Source: an uncultured Collinsella sp.
GTDB taxonomy: Bacteria; Actinomycetota; Coriobacteriia; Coriobacteriales; Coriobacteriaceae
DNA length: 64,000 nt
NCBI GenBank assembly: GCA_937943045.1
Contig: CALEBN010000054.1
Span: 1 to 64,000, forward strand
Direction: 5' to 3'
Positions 9,085 to 16,177 of this stretch are shown here, piece after piece (positions within the stretch are counted from its first letter, which is position 1; each line of letters starts with the position of its first letter). The notes beneath the pieces were generated by a model. It was not told where the DNA came from. It did not search any database and saw only the letters and a list, made by a program, of their open reading frames with translations. The translations under genes were made by a program, and so were the position numbers.

Positions 9085-10137
9085 GTGAAAACGGGTATTT
9101 CGATTTACCTTTCCAGCCCTTTGCAGGATATTGAGCGGACGATTGAGCGTGGCGCCGCGGCGGGTGCGCGCTACGCGTTCACCTCGCTGCATATTCCCGA
9201 GGATGGGGGAGCGGCGTATGCCGATAAGGTTCGTCAGGTGCTGTTGCTGCTTTCCGCCCGCGGTATTGCGCTCATTGCCGATGTGGGGCCGCGCACATGC
9301 GATTTGCTGGGCCTTGAGCGCATGGAGGACTTGCGTGATCTGGGACTGGAGTACCTGCGCTTGGATTATGGCTTTAGTGCCCAGCGGGTCGCGGAGCTGT
9401 CCGGTGTATTTCGCATTGTGGTCAATGCATCGACGGTGAGTTCTGATGAAATCGCATCGTGGCGTGAGGCCGGTGCCGATGTGACTCGTTTTGCCGCCTG
9501 CCACAATTTTTACCCCAAGCCTTATACCGGTTTAGCTCTTGAAGATGTTGCTCGGACGAATCTTCGTCTTGCGGCGCTTGGATTCGAAATCATGGCTTTT
9601 GTGCCGGGTGATGCTAACGTTCGCGGGCCGGTTTTCGAGGGACTGCCGACGGTCGAGGCGCAGCGCGGTCGCGCGTCAAAGGTTGCTCTCAATATGCTTG
9701 AGCTTGCACATGGCGCCGATTGCGACATTGTGTTGGTCGGCGACCCCGATCTATCCGATGCGGGCTGGGCGCAGTTTGCTCAAGTTTCCGCCGGATACGT
9801 GGACCTGCAATGCGAGCTTGAGCCCGGTTATGCCTATGTGCGCGGGCAGATTCATCACGACCGGCCCGACTCGAGCGTCCTCATCTTTAGGTCTCAGGAG
9901 TCACGTACGACGCTTAAGCCGGATTCCGTGCCTACGGATTCCGGAGCCGGCCTGCCGCGAAAGGCGGGGTCGATCGCTGTGAGCAATAGCGGATATGGGC
10001 GCTACGAAGGCGAGCTTGAGATTGCGCGGGTTGATCTTCCCGGTGACGAGCGCATGAACGTTGCGGGCCATATCACGCCCGAAGCAATGGAACTGCTGCC
10101 GTTTATCAAGCACGGATTCGGGGTACGGTTCGTTTAA
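9085..10137 (+). CDS. mupG: DUF871 / MupG-family 6-phospho-N-acetylmuramidase
   Basis: Family members combine an N-terminal TIM barrel with a small C-terminal beta domain (DUF871). The characterised member MupG hydrolyses MurNAc-6-phosphate-GlcNAc into MurNAc-6P and GlcNAc. The protein is 350 residues, the usual length. Recognisable are the N-terminal GISIYLSSPLQD, SLHIPED and LGLEYLRLDYGF segments, CHNFYPKPYTGL in the middle, and RYEGELEIARVDLPGDERMNVAG near the end. The GTG start follows AAAGGAG. Placement after murR-murQ-murP supports the MurNAc-GlcNAc salvage role known from Staphylococcus aureus. Specific activity is inferred. Confidence 0.88.
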   Translation: MKTGISIYLSSPLQDIERTIERGAAAGARYAFTSLHIPEDGGAAYADKVRQVLLLLSARGIALIADVGPRTCDLLGLERMEDLRDLGLEYLRLDYGFSAQRVAELSGVFRIVVNASTVSSDEIASWREAGADVTRFAACHNFYPKPYTGLALEDVARTNLRLAALGFEIMAFVPGDANVRGPVFEGLPTVEAQRGRASKVALNMLELAHGADCDIVLVGDPDLSDAGWAQFAQVSAGYVDLQCELEPGYAYVRGQIHHDRPDSSVLIFRSQESRTTLKPDSVPTDSGAGLPRKAGSIAVSNSGYGRYEGELEIARVDLPGDERMNVAGHITPEAMELLPFIKHGFGVRFV

Positions 10138-10229
10138 CGTGTGACCCGCGGGCTACAATTGGCCCATCATACGAAGGCGCCTCGTGTGGCGTGTGCCTGC
10201 GTTGGCCGATCTATATTCGGAGGATTCCC

Positions 10230-10589
10230 ATGACCGTACTGTTTGTTGAATATCCCAAGTGCTCGACCTGTAAGAAGGCCAAGGCATGGCTGGACGAACA
10301 TGGGGTAGAGTATATCGACCGCGATATCGTTTTGGACAACCCCACGGCCGATGAGCTTGCGACCTGGATTGCTCGTTCGGGGCTGCCGGTGCGGCGCTTC
10401 TTTAATTCGTCGGGCATGAAATATCGAGAGCTGGGCCTGAAGGCGCGTCTGGATGCGGGCATGACGGATCGGGAGTGCTATGAGCTGCTGGCGACCGATG
10501 GCATGCTGGTCAAGCGTCCGCTGCTGGTGGGCGACGACTTTGCGATTCCCGGCTTTAGGGAATCGGCTTGGGCCGAGGCGTTGCTGTAG
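10230..10589 (+). CDS. ArsC/Spx-family thioredoxin-fold protein
   Basis: Small 119-residue protein of the ArsC/Spx/YffB group. It opens with VLFVEYPKCSTCKKAKAWLDEHGVEY, giving a CxxC redox motif. It continues with DIVLDNPTADEL, the LPVRRFFNSSGMKYRELGLK segment and the conserved LLVKRP-type stretch (MLVKRPLLVGDDF). ArsC enzymes reduce arsenate with glutathione or thioredoxin, and Spx proteins bind RNA polymerase. The members with a CSTCKKA motif in anaerobes are generally annotated as arsenate reductase-like without proof. I place the start at ATG 10230 after GGAGG. No arsenic genes are nearby, so a general redox role is as likely. Confidence 0.8.
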   Translation: MTVLFVEYPKCSTCKKAKAWLDEHGVEYIDRDIVLDNPTADELATWIARSGLPVRRFFNSSGMKYRELGLKARLDAGMTDRECYELLATDGMLVKRPLLVGDDFAIPGFRESAWAEALL

Positions 10590-10593
10590 CGGC

Positions 10594-10771
10594 TGCGGAA
10601 AGTGCGACCCGGAATTCGCTTCCAGAATGGGATGCACTTTCCCAAAGTGGCCGGTTGCGGAAAGCACGTCCCATTCTGAGCTTCGATTGCGGGACACGGT
10701 TTCCGGTTGAGGGCTCGACGGGAAAGTAGGGACCAGTTTGAGCTTGAAATCTGGGACGCACTTTCCGCCGG
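10594..10771. repeat. Cluster of three degenerate palindromes, family D
   Basis: Three successive units of about 50 bp each start with GCGGAAAG or GGGAAAG and end with CTTTCC or TTTCCG: 10594-10645, 10656-10706 and about 10718-10771. The arms (for example TGCGGAAAGTGCGACCC against GGGATGCACTTTCCC) pair within each unit, while the 18-bp centres differ. No coding frame is plausible here. Confidence 0.7.
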
Positions 10772-10785
10772 CGGGCCTGCCCCAG

Positions 10786-11196
10786 TCAGTCCGCCAGCTG
10801 TGCCCATTCGTGCGGATCGTAGACCTTTACGTGTTTGTTGGGCTTGCCGCTCCAGTACTCCTCGTCCATAAAGGGCAGATATGCCTGAACGCCGGGGCAG
10901 ATAAAGGGAATCCGCTGCTGTTGCAGTCGCTCGCGCTGGCGCTGCTCCAGGTGCGCCTCGGATATGACGGTCGGCATACCGGACAACTCGACGAGGCTTG
11001 CCTGGATTCGCTTAAGGTCGGGGAGTCCCGCGTGCCATGACATCCGCATGATCAAAAAGGATGCACGGCGGTATTTTGCCTGCACCACAGTAATGGCGGG
11101 GCGTAACGTGGGGTGAATTTTGTCCCATTCGGGCCAAAGGTCGGCAGTGATCTCGAGGCCCAGGGTCTCCCATAGGTAATCAAGCTCTTCGTCCAT
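10786..11196 (-). CDS. Hypothetical protein, possibly a truncated regulator-like protein
   Basis: A 136-residue minus-strand frame with a GAGG-containing site before ATG 11196. It is acidic at the N-terminus (MDEELDYLWETLGLEI) and has a central basic helix (EAHLEQRQRERLQQQRIPFICPG). The IPF-x-x-PG-x-x-x-YLPF pattern resembles a group of winged-helix-associated proteins that carry IPFIVPG-x-x-LYLP, normally followed by a DNA-binding part that is missing here. No function can be assigned. It is convergent with the preceding ArsC-like gene across the family D repeats. Codon use looks ordinary, so I believe it is a real gene, perhaps shortened. Confidence 0.55.
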   Translation of the reverse strand: MDEELDYLWETLGLEITADLWPEWDKIHPTLRPAITVVQAKYRRASFLIMRMSWHAGLPDLKRIQASLVELSGMPTVISEAHLEQRQRERLQQQRIPFICPGVQAYLPFMDEEYWSGKPNKHVKVYDPHEWAQLAD

Positions 11197-11237
11197 GGTG
11201 CCTCGATATCTACGCGATCATTGATACTTCGATTGTG

Positions 11238-11268
11238 TTGCCTGGTGCTATCGTTTTCGCGGTAGAAT
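11238..11268 (+). promoter_or_regulatory. Candidate promoter upstream of the tRNA genes
   Basis: TTGCCT (11238-11243) and TAGAAT (11263-11268) are separated by 19 bp, a little long. The gap 11197-11472 holds no gene; the promoter could serve the two tRNAs about 200 bp downstream. Confidence 0.35.
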
Positions 11269-11472
11269 CTGCCAACGGTTGACGGCTACCGCTCACGGCG
11301 TTTTGCCCTTCGTGTACAGCGGTTGGCTTCACAGGTCCTTCACGGGTTGGACTAAATTAGGCCAATTTGACTGAATTTCAAAAAAGTCAAAATTGGGGCT
11401 TGCGTCACCGTAGAACTTCCCGTATATTTCTTTCTTGCGCAAAGGCACAGCCGAGCGCAGCGATGCAGTCAT

Positions 11473-11546
11473 TGGGATGTCGTCTAATGGCAGGACAGCG
11501 GATTCTGGTTCCGTCAATGGGGGTTCGACTCCCTCCATCCCAGCCA
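11473..11546 (+). tRNA. tRNA-Gln (anticodon CTG)
   Basis: The acceptor TGGGATG pairs with CATCCCA, followed by discriminator G and an encoded CCA. The anticodon stem GCGGA/TCCGT holds the loop TTCTGGT with anticodon CTG, reading CAG. The T arm contains GGTTCGACTCC. An 18-bp gap separates it from the next tRNA. Confidence 0.95.
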
Positions 11547-11563
11547 TTGCATTTGCTACATAT

Positions 11564-11640
11564 GGCCCGTTCGTCTAGCGGTTTAGGACGCCGCCCTCTC
11601 AAGGCGGAGATCACCAGTTCGAATCTGGTACGGGCTACCA
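11564..11640 (+). tRNA. tRNA-Glu (anticodon CTC)
   Basis: The acceptor GGCCCGT pairs with ACGGGCT (terminal G-T), followed by A and an encoded CCA. The anticodon stem CCGCC/GGCGG holds the anticodon CTC, reading GAG. The T arm contains GTTCGAATC. Confidence 0.95.
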
Positions 11641-11651
11641 CAAAATGAACG

Positions 11652-11679
11652 CCCGGGCCTCGCAAGAGACCCGGGTTTT
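11652..11679 (+). terminator. Terminator after the tRNA pair
   Basis: CCCGGG-C-CTC, a GCAA loop, then GAG-A-CCCGGG and TTTT. It lies 11 bp after the tRNA-Glu CCA end. Confidence 0.85.
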
Positions 11680-11735
11680 GTGTATTGACCGTATATGCGG
11701 CGTCTGCCGTGTTTCGCTCAGATCGAGGAGTAGCC

Positions 11736-12653
11736 ATGGATCTGCCCATCAGCTTGCAAGACATCACGTATGCCGAGAACTATCTGGCGCAGGGCGACCT
11801 GGCCACGGCGACGCCGCTGTTGGAGCGTCTGGTTGAGCTCGCCGAGGAGTATATCGATGCCGAGTGCAAGACGGAGGAGAACCGCCAGTACTTTAGCTTC
11901 GATAGCAAGTTTGAGCGTCTGGCCTACCGCCGCGTGGAAAAGGATCCGCGCGAGCTGGTGCAGGTCGAGGTGCCCTTTGATCGCCTGTATTCCGACATGG
12001 CGTATGCCTACATTCGCCAGCAGGATTATGTGAGTGCTCGCAACGCCTTGATGCAGGCCGTGCGCTGGGACCCCATGAACTGCAACTACCGCCTGGATCT
12101 GGCCGAGCTGTTCCGTGCGCTCGAGGACAAGCAGGAGTGGGCATCGCTTTCGTTTTCGGTGCTAGAGCGTGCGAGCGACGGCAAGTGCGCCGCCCGCGCC
12201 TACGCCAACTTGGGCCAGTATTTCCTTGAGCCCGAGACCGAGAACGTCTCGGCGGCCGTGGGTTGCGCGCGCCTGGCGCTGCGCTTGGCCCCTGGCGACG
12301 CGCATACGACGCGCCTGCTCAACAAGATCCATACTGCCTATCCGGATGCCGCCGATGAGAGCGACGACCACGTGATGGGCGAGCTGAGCCTGCAAGGCGT
12401 GCCGACCTCGCCTTCGGCCGAGATTGCCATCTGCCTGATCATGTGTGCGACCGATGCTGCAAGCGACGGCGACAAGCAGGAGGCGACGCGCCTGACGGTC
12501 CGTGCCCGCGACCTTGTGGGCGAGGAGGCATGTGCGGCGATCATTAAGCTGGTGCGCGAGAGCGATGCCGAGCTCAACGCCGAGCGCAAGGCAAAGCGCG
12601 CAGGCGCCGACAAGGGAGCCGACGGCGTCAAGGAGGCCGGCGATGCCCAGTAA
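11736..12653 (+). CDS. Tetratricopeptide-repeat protein of unknown role
   Basis: A 305-residue soluble, helix-rich protein. TPR-like helical pairs are visible (AENYLAQGDLATATPLLERLVELA, DMAYAYIRQQDYVSARNALMQAV, then a third around the ARAYANLGQYFLEPE segment). The C-terminal tail is highly charged. I choose ATG 11736, which follows GAGGAG; the frame is open further upstream but overlaps the tRNA terminator zone. It overlaps smpB by 11 bp, so the two are coupled. TPR proteins usually scaffold protein complexes. No specific partner can be named, though linkage to smpB suggests a link to translation or quality control. Confidence 0.75.
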   Translation: MDLPISLQDITYAENYLAQGDLATATPLLERLVELAEEYIDAECKTEENRQYFSFDSKFERLAYRRVEKDPRELVQVEVPFDRLYSDMAYAYIRQQDYVSARNALMQAVRWDPMNCNYRLDLAELFRALEDKQEWASLSFSVLERASDGKCAARAYANLGQYFLEPETENVSAAVGCARLALRLAPGDAHTTRLLNKIHTAYPDAADESDDHVMGELSLQGVPTSPSAEIAICLIMCATDAASDGDKQEATRLTVRARDLVGEEACAAIIKLVRESDAELNAERKAKRAGADKGADGVKEAGDAQ

Positions 12654-13113
12654 GCGCGAGCGCAAGCTCATTTCCAAGAATCGTTCGGCGCATCACGAAT
12701 ACTTTATCGACGAGACGTTCGAATGCGGCATTGAGCTGAGCGGTACCGAGGTCAAGTCGATTCGCGAGCGCGCCTGTCAGATCACCGATACCTTTGCACT
12801 GATTCGTGGCGGCGAGTGCTGGCTGGTGGGCCTGCACATTCACCCTTACAGCCACGGTGGTGTGTGGAACCGTGATCCCGATCGTCGTCGCCGCCTGTTG
12901 CTGCATCGCAAGGAGATTGATTTTCTTGACGGCAAACTGCGCAACCGCGGCTATGCGCTGGTGCCGTTGGAGCTCTACTTTAATACCGATGGTCGCGTAA
13001 AGTTGCTGTTGGGCCTAGGCCGCGGCAAGAAGCTCTACGACAAGCGTGAAGACATGGCCAAACGTGACGTTCAGCGCGAAATCGATCGCGCGCTCAAGGA
13101 GCGCAACCGCTAG
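12643..13113 (+). CDS. smpB: SsrA-binding protein SmpB
   Basis: SmpB binds tmRNA and delivers it to stalled ribosomes for trans-translation. The 156-residue protein shows the family blocks ISKNRSAHHEYFIDETFECGIELSG, EVKSIRER, ALIRGGECWLVGLHIHPY, LLLHRKEI and VKLLLGLGRGKKLYDKRE. The C-terminal tail is DMAKRDVQREIDRALKERNR. The start ATG 12643 follows AAGGAGG and lies inside the end of the TPR gene. No tmRNA gene is recognisable downstream in the window. Confidence 0.97.
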   Translation: MPSKRERKLISKNRSAHHEYFIDETFECGIELSGTEVKSIRERACQITDTFALIRGGECWLVGLHIHPYSHGGVWNRDPDRRRRLLLHRKEIDFLDGKLRNRGYALVPLELYFNTDGRVKLLLGLGRGKKLYDKREDMAKRDVQREIDRALKERNR

Positions 13114-13125
13114 GCGCTCTGTATA

Positions 13126-13192
13126 AGTTGCGGTGGAATAGTTCCTGTTTGAGGCCAAATACCCGACAAGCAGGAACTATTTCACCGCAACT
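13126..13192. repeat. 67-bp palindrome, family B, copy 1
   Basis: Ends AGTTGCGGTGGAATA and TATTTCACCGCAACT pair over 15 bp. The stem continues with GTTCCTG against CAGGAAC around a variable centre. Confidence 0.85.
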
Positions 13193-13239
13193 TGGTGGAG
13201 GGACTTGGCTGACCTGCAATCTTGGCACATATGTGTCTC

Positions 13240-13273
13240 AAAGGCGGCGTCCGGTATGGGCGTCGCCTTTTTT
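13240..13273 (+). terminator. Terminator upstream of the flavin reductase gene
   Basis: AAAGGCGGCG (13240-13249) pairs with CGTCGCCTTT (13261-13270, one G-T), then a T-run. It probably ends smpB transcription after the family B element. Confidence 0.75.
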
Positions 13274-13324
13274 ATGGGTACATACATCCATGAGGTTCCA
13301 ACCCGGGTTAGGGGAGTGGTTGTT

Positions 13325-13828
13325 ATGGACAAAACTGCGTTCTTTACCATGCCGAGCGGTCTGTACGTGGTGAGCGCCGCGGCCGACGGGCTGCGTGCCG
13401 GCTGCGTCATCAACACCGCGGTGCAGGTGACGTCCGCGCCGCCGCGCATCTCGGTTGCCGTGAACAAGGAAAATGTCACGTCTGGTGTTATCTCATCTGC
13501 CAAGGCCTTTGCGCTGACTGTGATCGATCAGACGGCCGATATGCTCTACATTGGCAACTTTGGATTCCGTACCAGCAGCGATTATGACAAATTTGCTAAG
13601 TACGAGATGCGTGAGACCGCGCTGGGCATGCCCTATGTTCCCGAGCATGCGGCGGCCTTGTTTAGCTGCCGTTTGATCGACACTGTTGACGTGGGCACAC
13701 ATCTGCTCTTTATTGGCGAGGTCGAAGATGCCGAGCGTCTGAGCGGCGAGACTCCGTTGACCTATGACTACTACCACAAGGTGCTGAAGGGCAAGACGCC
13801 GCCCAAGGCGTCTTCGTACCAAGGGTAG
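13325..13828 (+). CDS. Flavin reductase-like FMN-binding protein
   Basis: A 167-residue protein of the flavin reductase-like split-barrel family. It begins FFTMPSGLYVVSAAADGLRAGCVINTAVQVTSAPPRISVAVNKEN, the typical FMN-binding block, and ends with the conserved TYDYYHKVLKGKTPPKASSYQG signature. That C-terminal sequence is found in the rubredoxin:oxygen or high-molecular-weight rubredoxin type reductases of anaerobes. ATG 13325 follows AGGGGAG; the frame is open upstream through the terminator and is not coding there. The next gene is a rubredoxin, so it likely reduces rubredoxin in oxygen or peroxide defence. Confidence 0.88.
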   Translation: MDKTAFFTMPSGLYVVSAAADGLRAGCVINTAVQVTSAPPRISVAVNKENVTSGVISSAKAFALTVIDQTADMLYIGNFGFRTSSDYDKFAKYEMRETALGMPYVPEHAAALFSCRLIDTVDVGTHLLFIGEVEDAERLSGETPLTYDYYHKVLKGKTPPKASSYQG

Positions 13829-13845
13829 AAATGCTGTAAAACTAC

Positions 13846-13873
13846 TTGCATAATATTATTGAGAATATATACT
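13846..13873 (+). promoter_or_regulatory. Promoter of the rubredoxin gene
   Basis: TTGCAT (13846-13851) and TATACT (13868-13873) are spaced by 16 bp in a notably AT-rich 50-bp patch. ACTTGC and GCAAGT, an inverted pair, flank the promoter and could be an operator, for example for a redox regulator. Confidence 0.7.
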
Positions 13874-13916
13874 AATAAGCAAGTACACCAGCAGTCACGT
13901 TCGAGAGGAGAACATC

Positions 13917-14060
13917 ATGGCTGAGGAGAAGAAGACGTATAAGTTCGTTTGCGTCGTTTGTGGTTACGAGGTTGAGGTCGATACGCCCGAGCTGCCCGAG
14001 GATTACGTGTGCCCGGTGTGCGGCGTCGGTCCCGATCAGTTTGAGCTCGTCGAGGAGTAA
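13917..14060 (+). CDS. Rubredoxin-like protein (47 residues)
   Basis: A small iron electron carrier too short for most ORF cut-offs. It carries two CxxCG knuckles, VCVVCGYEVEV and YVCPVCGVG, spaced as in rubredoxin, and ends in acidic residues. The ATG follows GAGAGGAG. It has its own promoter and terminator and sits directly after the flavin reductase gene. Together they resemble the electron-supply part of oxygen/peroxide detoxification in anaerobes. Iron binding is inferred from the four cysteines. Confidence 0.9.
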   Translation: MAEEKKTYKFVCVVCGYEVEVDTPELPEDYVCPVCGVGPDQFELVEE

Positions 14061-14100
14061 CTCGCAGACACACGGCGAAAGCCGAACATAGCTCTGTCCA

Positions 14101-14135
14101 AGGGCCCCGGTCGGATATCCGGCCGGGGCCCTTTT
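14101..14135 (+). terminator. Terminator after rubredoxin
   Basis: GGGCCCCGG pairs perfectly with CCGGGGCCC and is followed by TTTT. Confidence 0.9.
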
Positions 14136-14203
14136 CCTCCGTCCTCAAGGGATCACGGCTGCTGTTAGCCGATCCAGTCTGTTGTGAGTCCGGCCGACCG
14201 TTT

Positions 14204-14340
14204 GTCTTAATCTGTAACATCTAGCAGTGAAAACGGGGCCTACGTGTTACAGGTTGAGACAAACGGAGCTGTCCCTCGGAATGATCTCGATCTGTAACAT
14301 CTAGACCCGCTTTTGATGTCTAGATGTTACAGATCGAGAC
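14204..14340. repeat. Family A palindrome array (2 units)
   Basis: Units at 14204-14260 and 14284-14340 are each 57 bp and are separated by 23 bp. Ends GTCTTAATCTGTAACA and TGTTACAGGTTGAGAC (unit 1), and ATCTCGATCTGTAACA and TGTTACAGATCGAGAC (unit 2), are inverted. In unit 2 the stem extends through TCTAGA on both sides. A half family C fragment precedes it near 14138. The 307-bp gap between rubredoxin and the transporter holds no gene. Confidence 0.9.
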
Positions 14341-14367
14341 GTTTGCCTGGGTAGGTGCCCCGTCTCA

Positions 14368-15624
14368 TTACATTCCTGTCAACAACACGATATCGAGAAT
14401 CGTCACGATGGTGCCGATCCCTACGAGCAGCGCGTTGAGCGGGCGCGAGTTGGCGTATTTGCCCATGACGCGGCGTGAGCTGGTGAGTCGTATGAGCACA
14501 AAGACCGTAATTGGCAGCTGAAGCGACAGCAGCGCCTGACTCCAAATGAGACCCTCAAAAGGATTCGGGACGACCAAGCACGCCGCCACTGCGCCGACGA
14601 AGCAGGCCGCCACCCCGATCGAGGAATGTCGGTCGTGGATGTCGTATTCCTCGTCGAACATGCCCGCGATGATGGTTCCCGCCGCCATGCCCGCCGTCAC
14701 ACTACTCGATAGTCCCGCAAACAGCAGTGCCACCGCAAAGATGGTCGAGCTTGCCGGGCCCAGAATGGGGGAGAGTGTAGCCGCTGCGACGGCGAGGTCG
14801 TCAACGACAATGCCGTGCGCAAAGAAGGTCGTTGCGGCCAGGATGACCATGGCCGAGTTGATTGCCCAGCCCACACCCATCGAAAAGAGCGTGTCGAAGA
14901 GCTCGTAGCGCAGACGTTCTTCGATAACCTGCTCGCCTTGGCCTTCGAAGTGCATGGATTGGATGACCTCGGAGTGCAGGAAGAGGTTGTGGGGCATAAC
15001 GACCGCGCCTAGGACACTTACGATAATCGCGGCCGAGCCGGTGGGCATACGGGGTGTGATCCAGCTTGTGGCGGCTTGCGGCCAGTCGACCTTGACTAGT
15101 GCAAGCTCGGCCAAAAACGAAAGTCCTACCACGCCTACGAAGGCGATGATCCATCGCTCGGCGCGTTTGTAGGAGCTTGTCATGAGCATGGCAATCGATG
15201 CCGCCGCGACGATGACGCAGCCGGCGCGTACGGGCAGGCCAAAGAGCATTTGAAGCGCGATCGCACCGCCCAGGACTTCGGCCATGGCGGTGGCGACCGT
15301 GGCTAGATACGCGCTGCCGAGTATCGCACGCCCGACGAGGCGGGGCAGGTGGCGCGTCGTGGCCTCGGCGAGACACATGCCCGTGGCGATGCCCAAGTGT
15401 GCCGCGTTGTGCTGCAGCACGATGAGCATGATCGTGGACAGCGTGACGATCCACAGCAGCGCGTAGCCAAACTGCGAGCCGGCGGCCATATTGGAGGCCC
15501 AATTGCCCGGGTCGATAAAGCCGACGGTCACGAGCAGTCCGGGGCCGATATGCCGCGCGATGTCGAGTCCTTCGTGGCCACCGGTGCGCGGGGAGCCAAA
15601 GTGATGTTTGAGATGGTTAAGCAT
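14368..15624 (-). CDS. mntH: Nramp-family divalent metal (Mn2+) transporter
   Basis: Proton-coupled importer of manganese and related divalent metals in the cytoplasmic membrane. It has 418 residues and about 11 hydrophobic segments. The two metal-binding motifs are present, GFIDPGNWASNMAAGSQFGY in helix 1 (DPGN) and VMPHNLFLHSEVIQ in helix 6 (MPHN). The C-terminus is ITVFVLIRLTSSRRVMGKYANSR followed by a last helix. A short palindrome about 60 bp before the start matches a DtxR/MntR-type operator, which fits metal-dependent repression. It is a monocistronic unit bounded by repeat arrays on both sides. Confidence 0.92.
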   Translation of the reverse strand: MLNHLKHHFGSPRTGGHEGLDIARHIGPGLLVTVGFIDPGNWASNMAAGSQFGYALLWIVTLSTIMLIVLQHNAAHLGIATGMCLAEATTRHLPRLVGRAILGSAYLATVATAMAEVLGGAIALQMLFGLPVRAGCVIVAAASIAMLMTSSYKRAERWIIAFVGVVGLSFLAELALVKVDWPQAATSWITPRMPTGSAAIIVSVLGAVVMPHNLFLHSEVIQSMHFEGQGEQVIEERLRYELFDTLFSMGVGWAINSAMVILAATTFFAHGIVVDDLAVAAATLSPILGPASSTIFAVALLFAGLSSSVTAGMAAGTIIAGMFDEEYDIHDRHSSIGVAACFVGAVAACLVVPNPFEGLIWSQALLSLQLPITVFVLIRLTSSRRVMGKYANSRPLNALLVGIGTIVTILDIVLLTGM

Positions 15625-15685
15625 GGTGCGCTCCTGCGTGTCGTTTGCTTGACGCCGTAAAGGGTACCCGTTTTAGGCTCAAAAG

Positions 15686-15699
15686 TTAGCCATGCCTAA
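15686..15699 (-). promoter_or_regulatory. DtxR/MntR-like operator before the Nramp gene
   Basis: TTAGCCATGCCTAA (its reverse is TTAGGCATGGCTAA) is a near-perfect dyad 62 bp upstream of the start codon. DtxR-family repressors bind TTAGG-type dyads, so metal control is likely. A further TTAGGC half site lies at 15673-15678. Confidence 0.6.
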
Positions 15700-15746
15700 T
15701 AAAATTGTTGTATTTGAATGGGATGGTGAAAGGGGGCTGCCGAAAT

Positions 15747-15963
15747 GTCTTGATCTGTAACAACTAGGGATGGAAATTGGGTCTAGGTGTTACAGATCAA
15801 GACAGGAAGAAATGGTCCTATGGAATATCTCGATCTGTAACAGCTGACCGCCGAAACCGACCCTTCGTGTTACAGATCGAGACAAACCAAAACCGTCCTG
15901 CAGAAAATCTCAATCTGTAACATCTAGGCGCCAAAATCGGCTCCTCCTGTTACAGATTGAGAT
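15747..15963. repeat. Family A palindrome array (3 units)
   Basis: Units 15747-15803, 15827-15883 and 15907-15963 are all 57 bp, with 23-bp spacers. Conserved ends are GTCTTGATCTGTAACA, ATCTCGATCTGTAACA and ATCTCAATCTGTAACA and their inverse partners. The 25-bp centres differ. Confidence 0.92.
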
Positions 15964-15979
15964 GTTAGATGCAGTGAGC

Positions 15980-16080
15980 TTACAGACCGCCCGGCACGCG
16001 GAGCGTGGCGTTGTCGATGGGCTCAATCGACACCTCGGGCGCGTGCTCCACCTGCGGCACCCACTCGTAGGGCGCGCGTT
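15980..16080 (-). pseudogene. Possible C-terminal gene remnant
   Basis: On the minus strand one frame reads PYEWVPQVEHAPEVSIEPID and then NATLRVPGGL followed by a stop. This looks like natural protein sequence, but the frame is closed about 33 codons upstream and no start exists. It may be the end of a gene destroyed by neighbouring repeat rearrangement. The rest of the 15625-16177 gap holds the operator and the array above. Confidence 0.35.
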
Positions 16081-16177
16081 ACGCGATTGTTTCGAAACGG
16101 GCGGGAAACACAACGGGCCGGCGATGCACCTAGTATGCCTAGTCAACTGACTGTCTAATAGCTAGGGGAGGATCGCG

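Noticed and set aside
13114..13204. tmRNA gene downstream of smpB
   Set aside because: No alanine-tRNA-like ends or tag frame were found; the region is a family B palindrome.
15910..16146. Minus-strand frame of 78 codons between the Nramp gene and gltB
   Set aside because: Half of it lies in a family A repeat, there is no ribosome site and the composition is not protein-like. A different frame holds the possible remnant.
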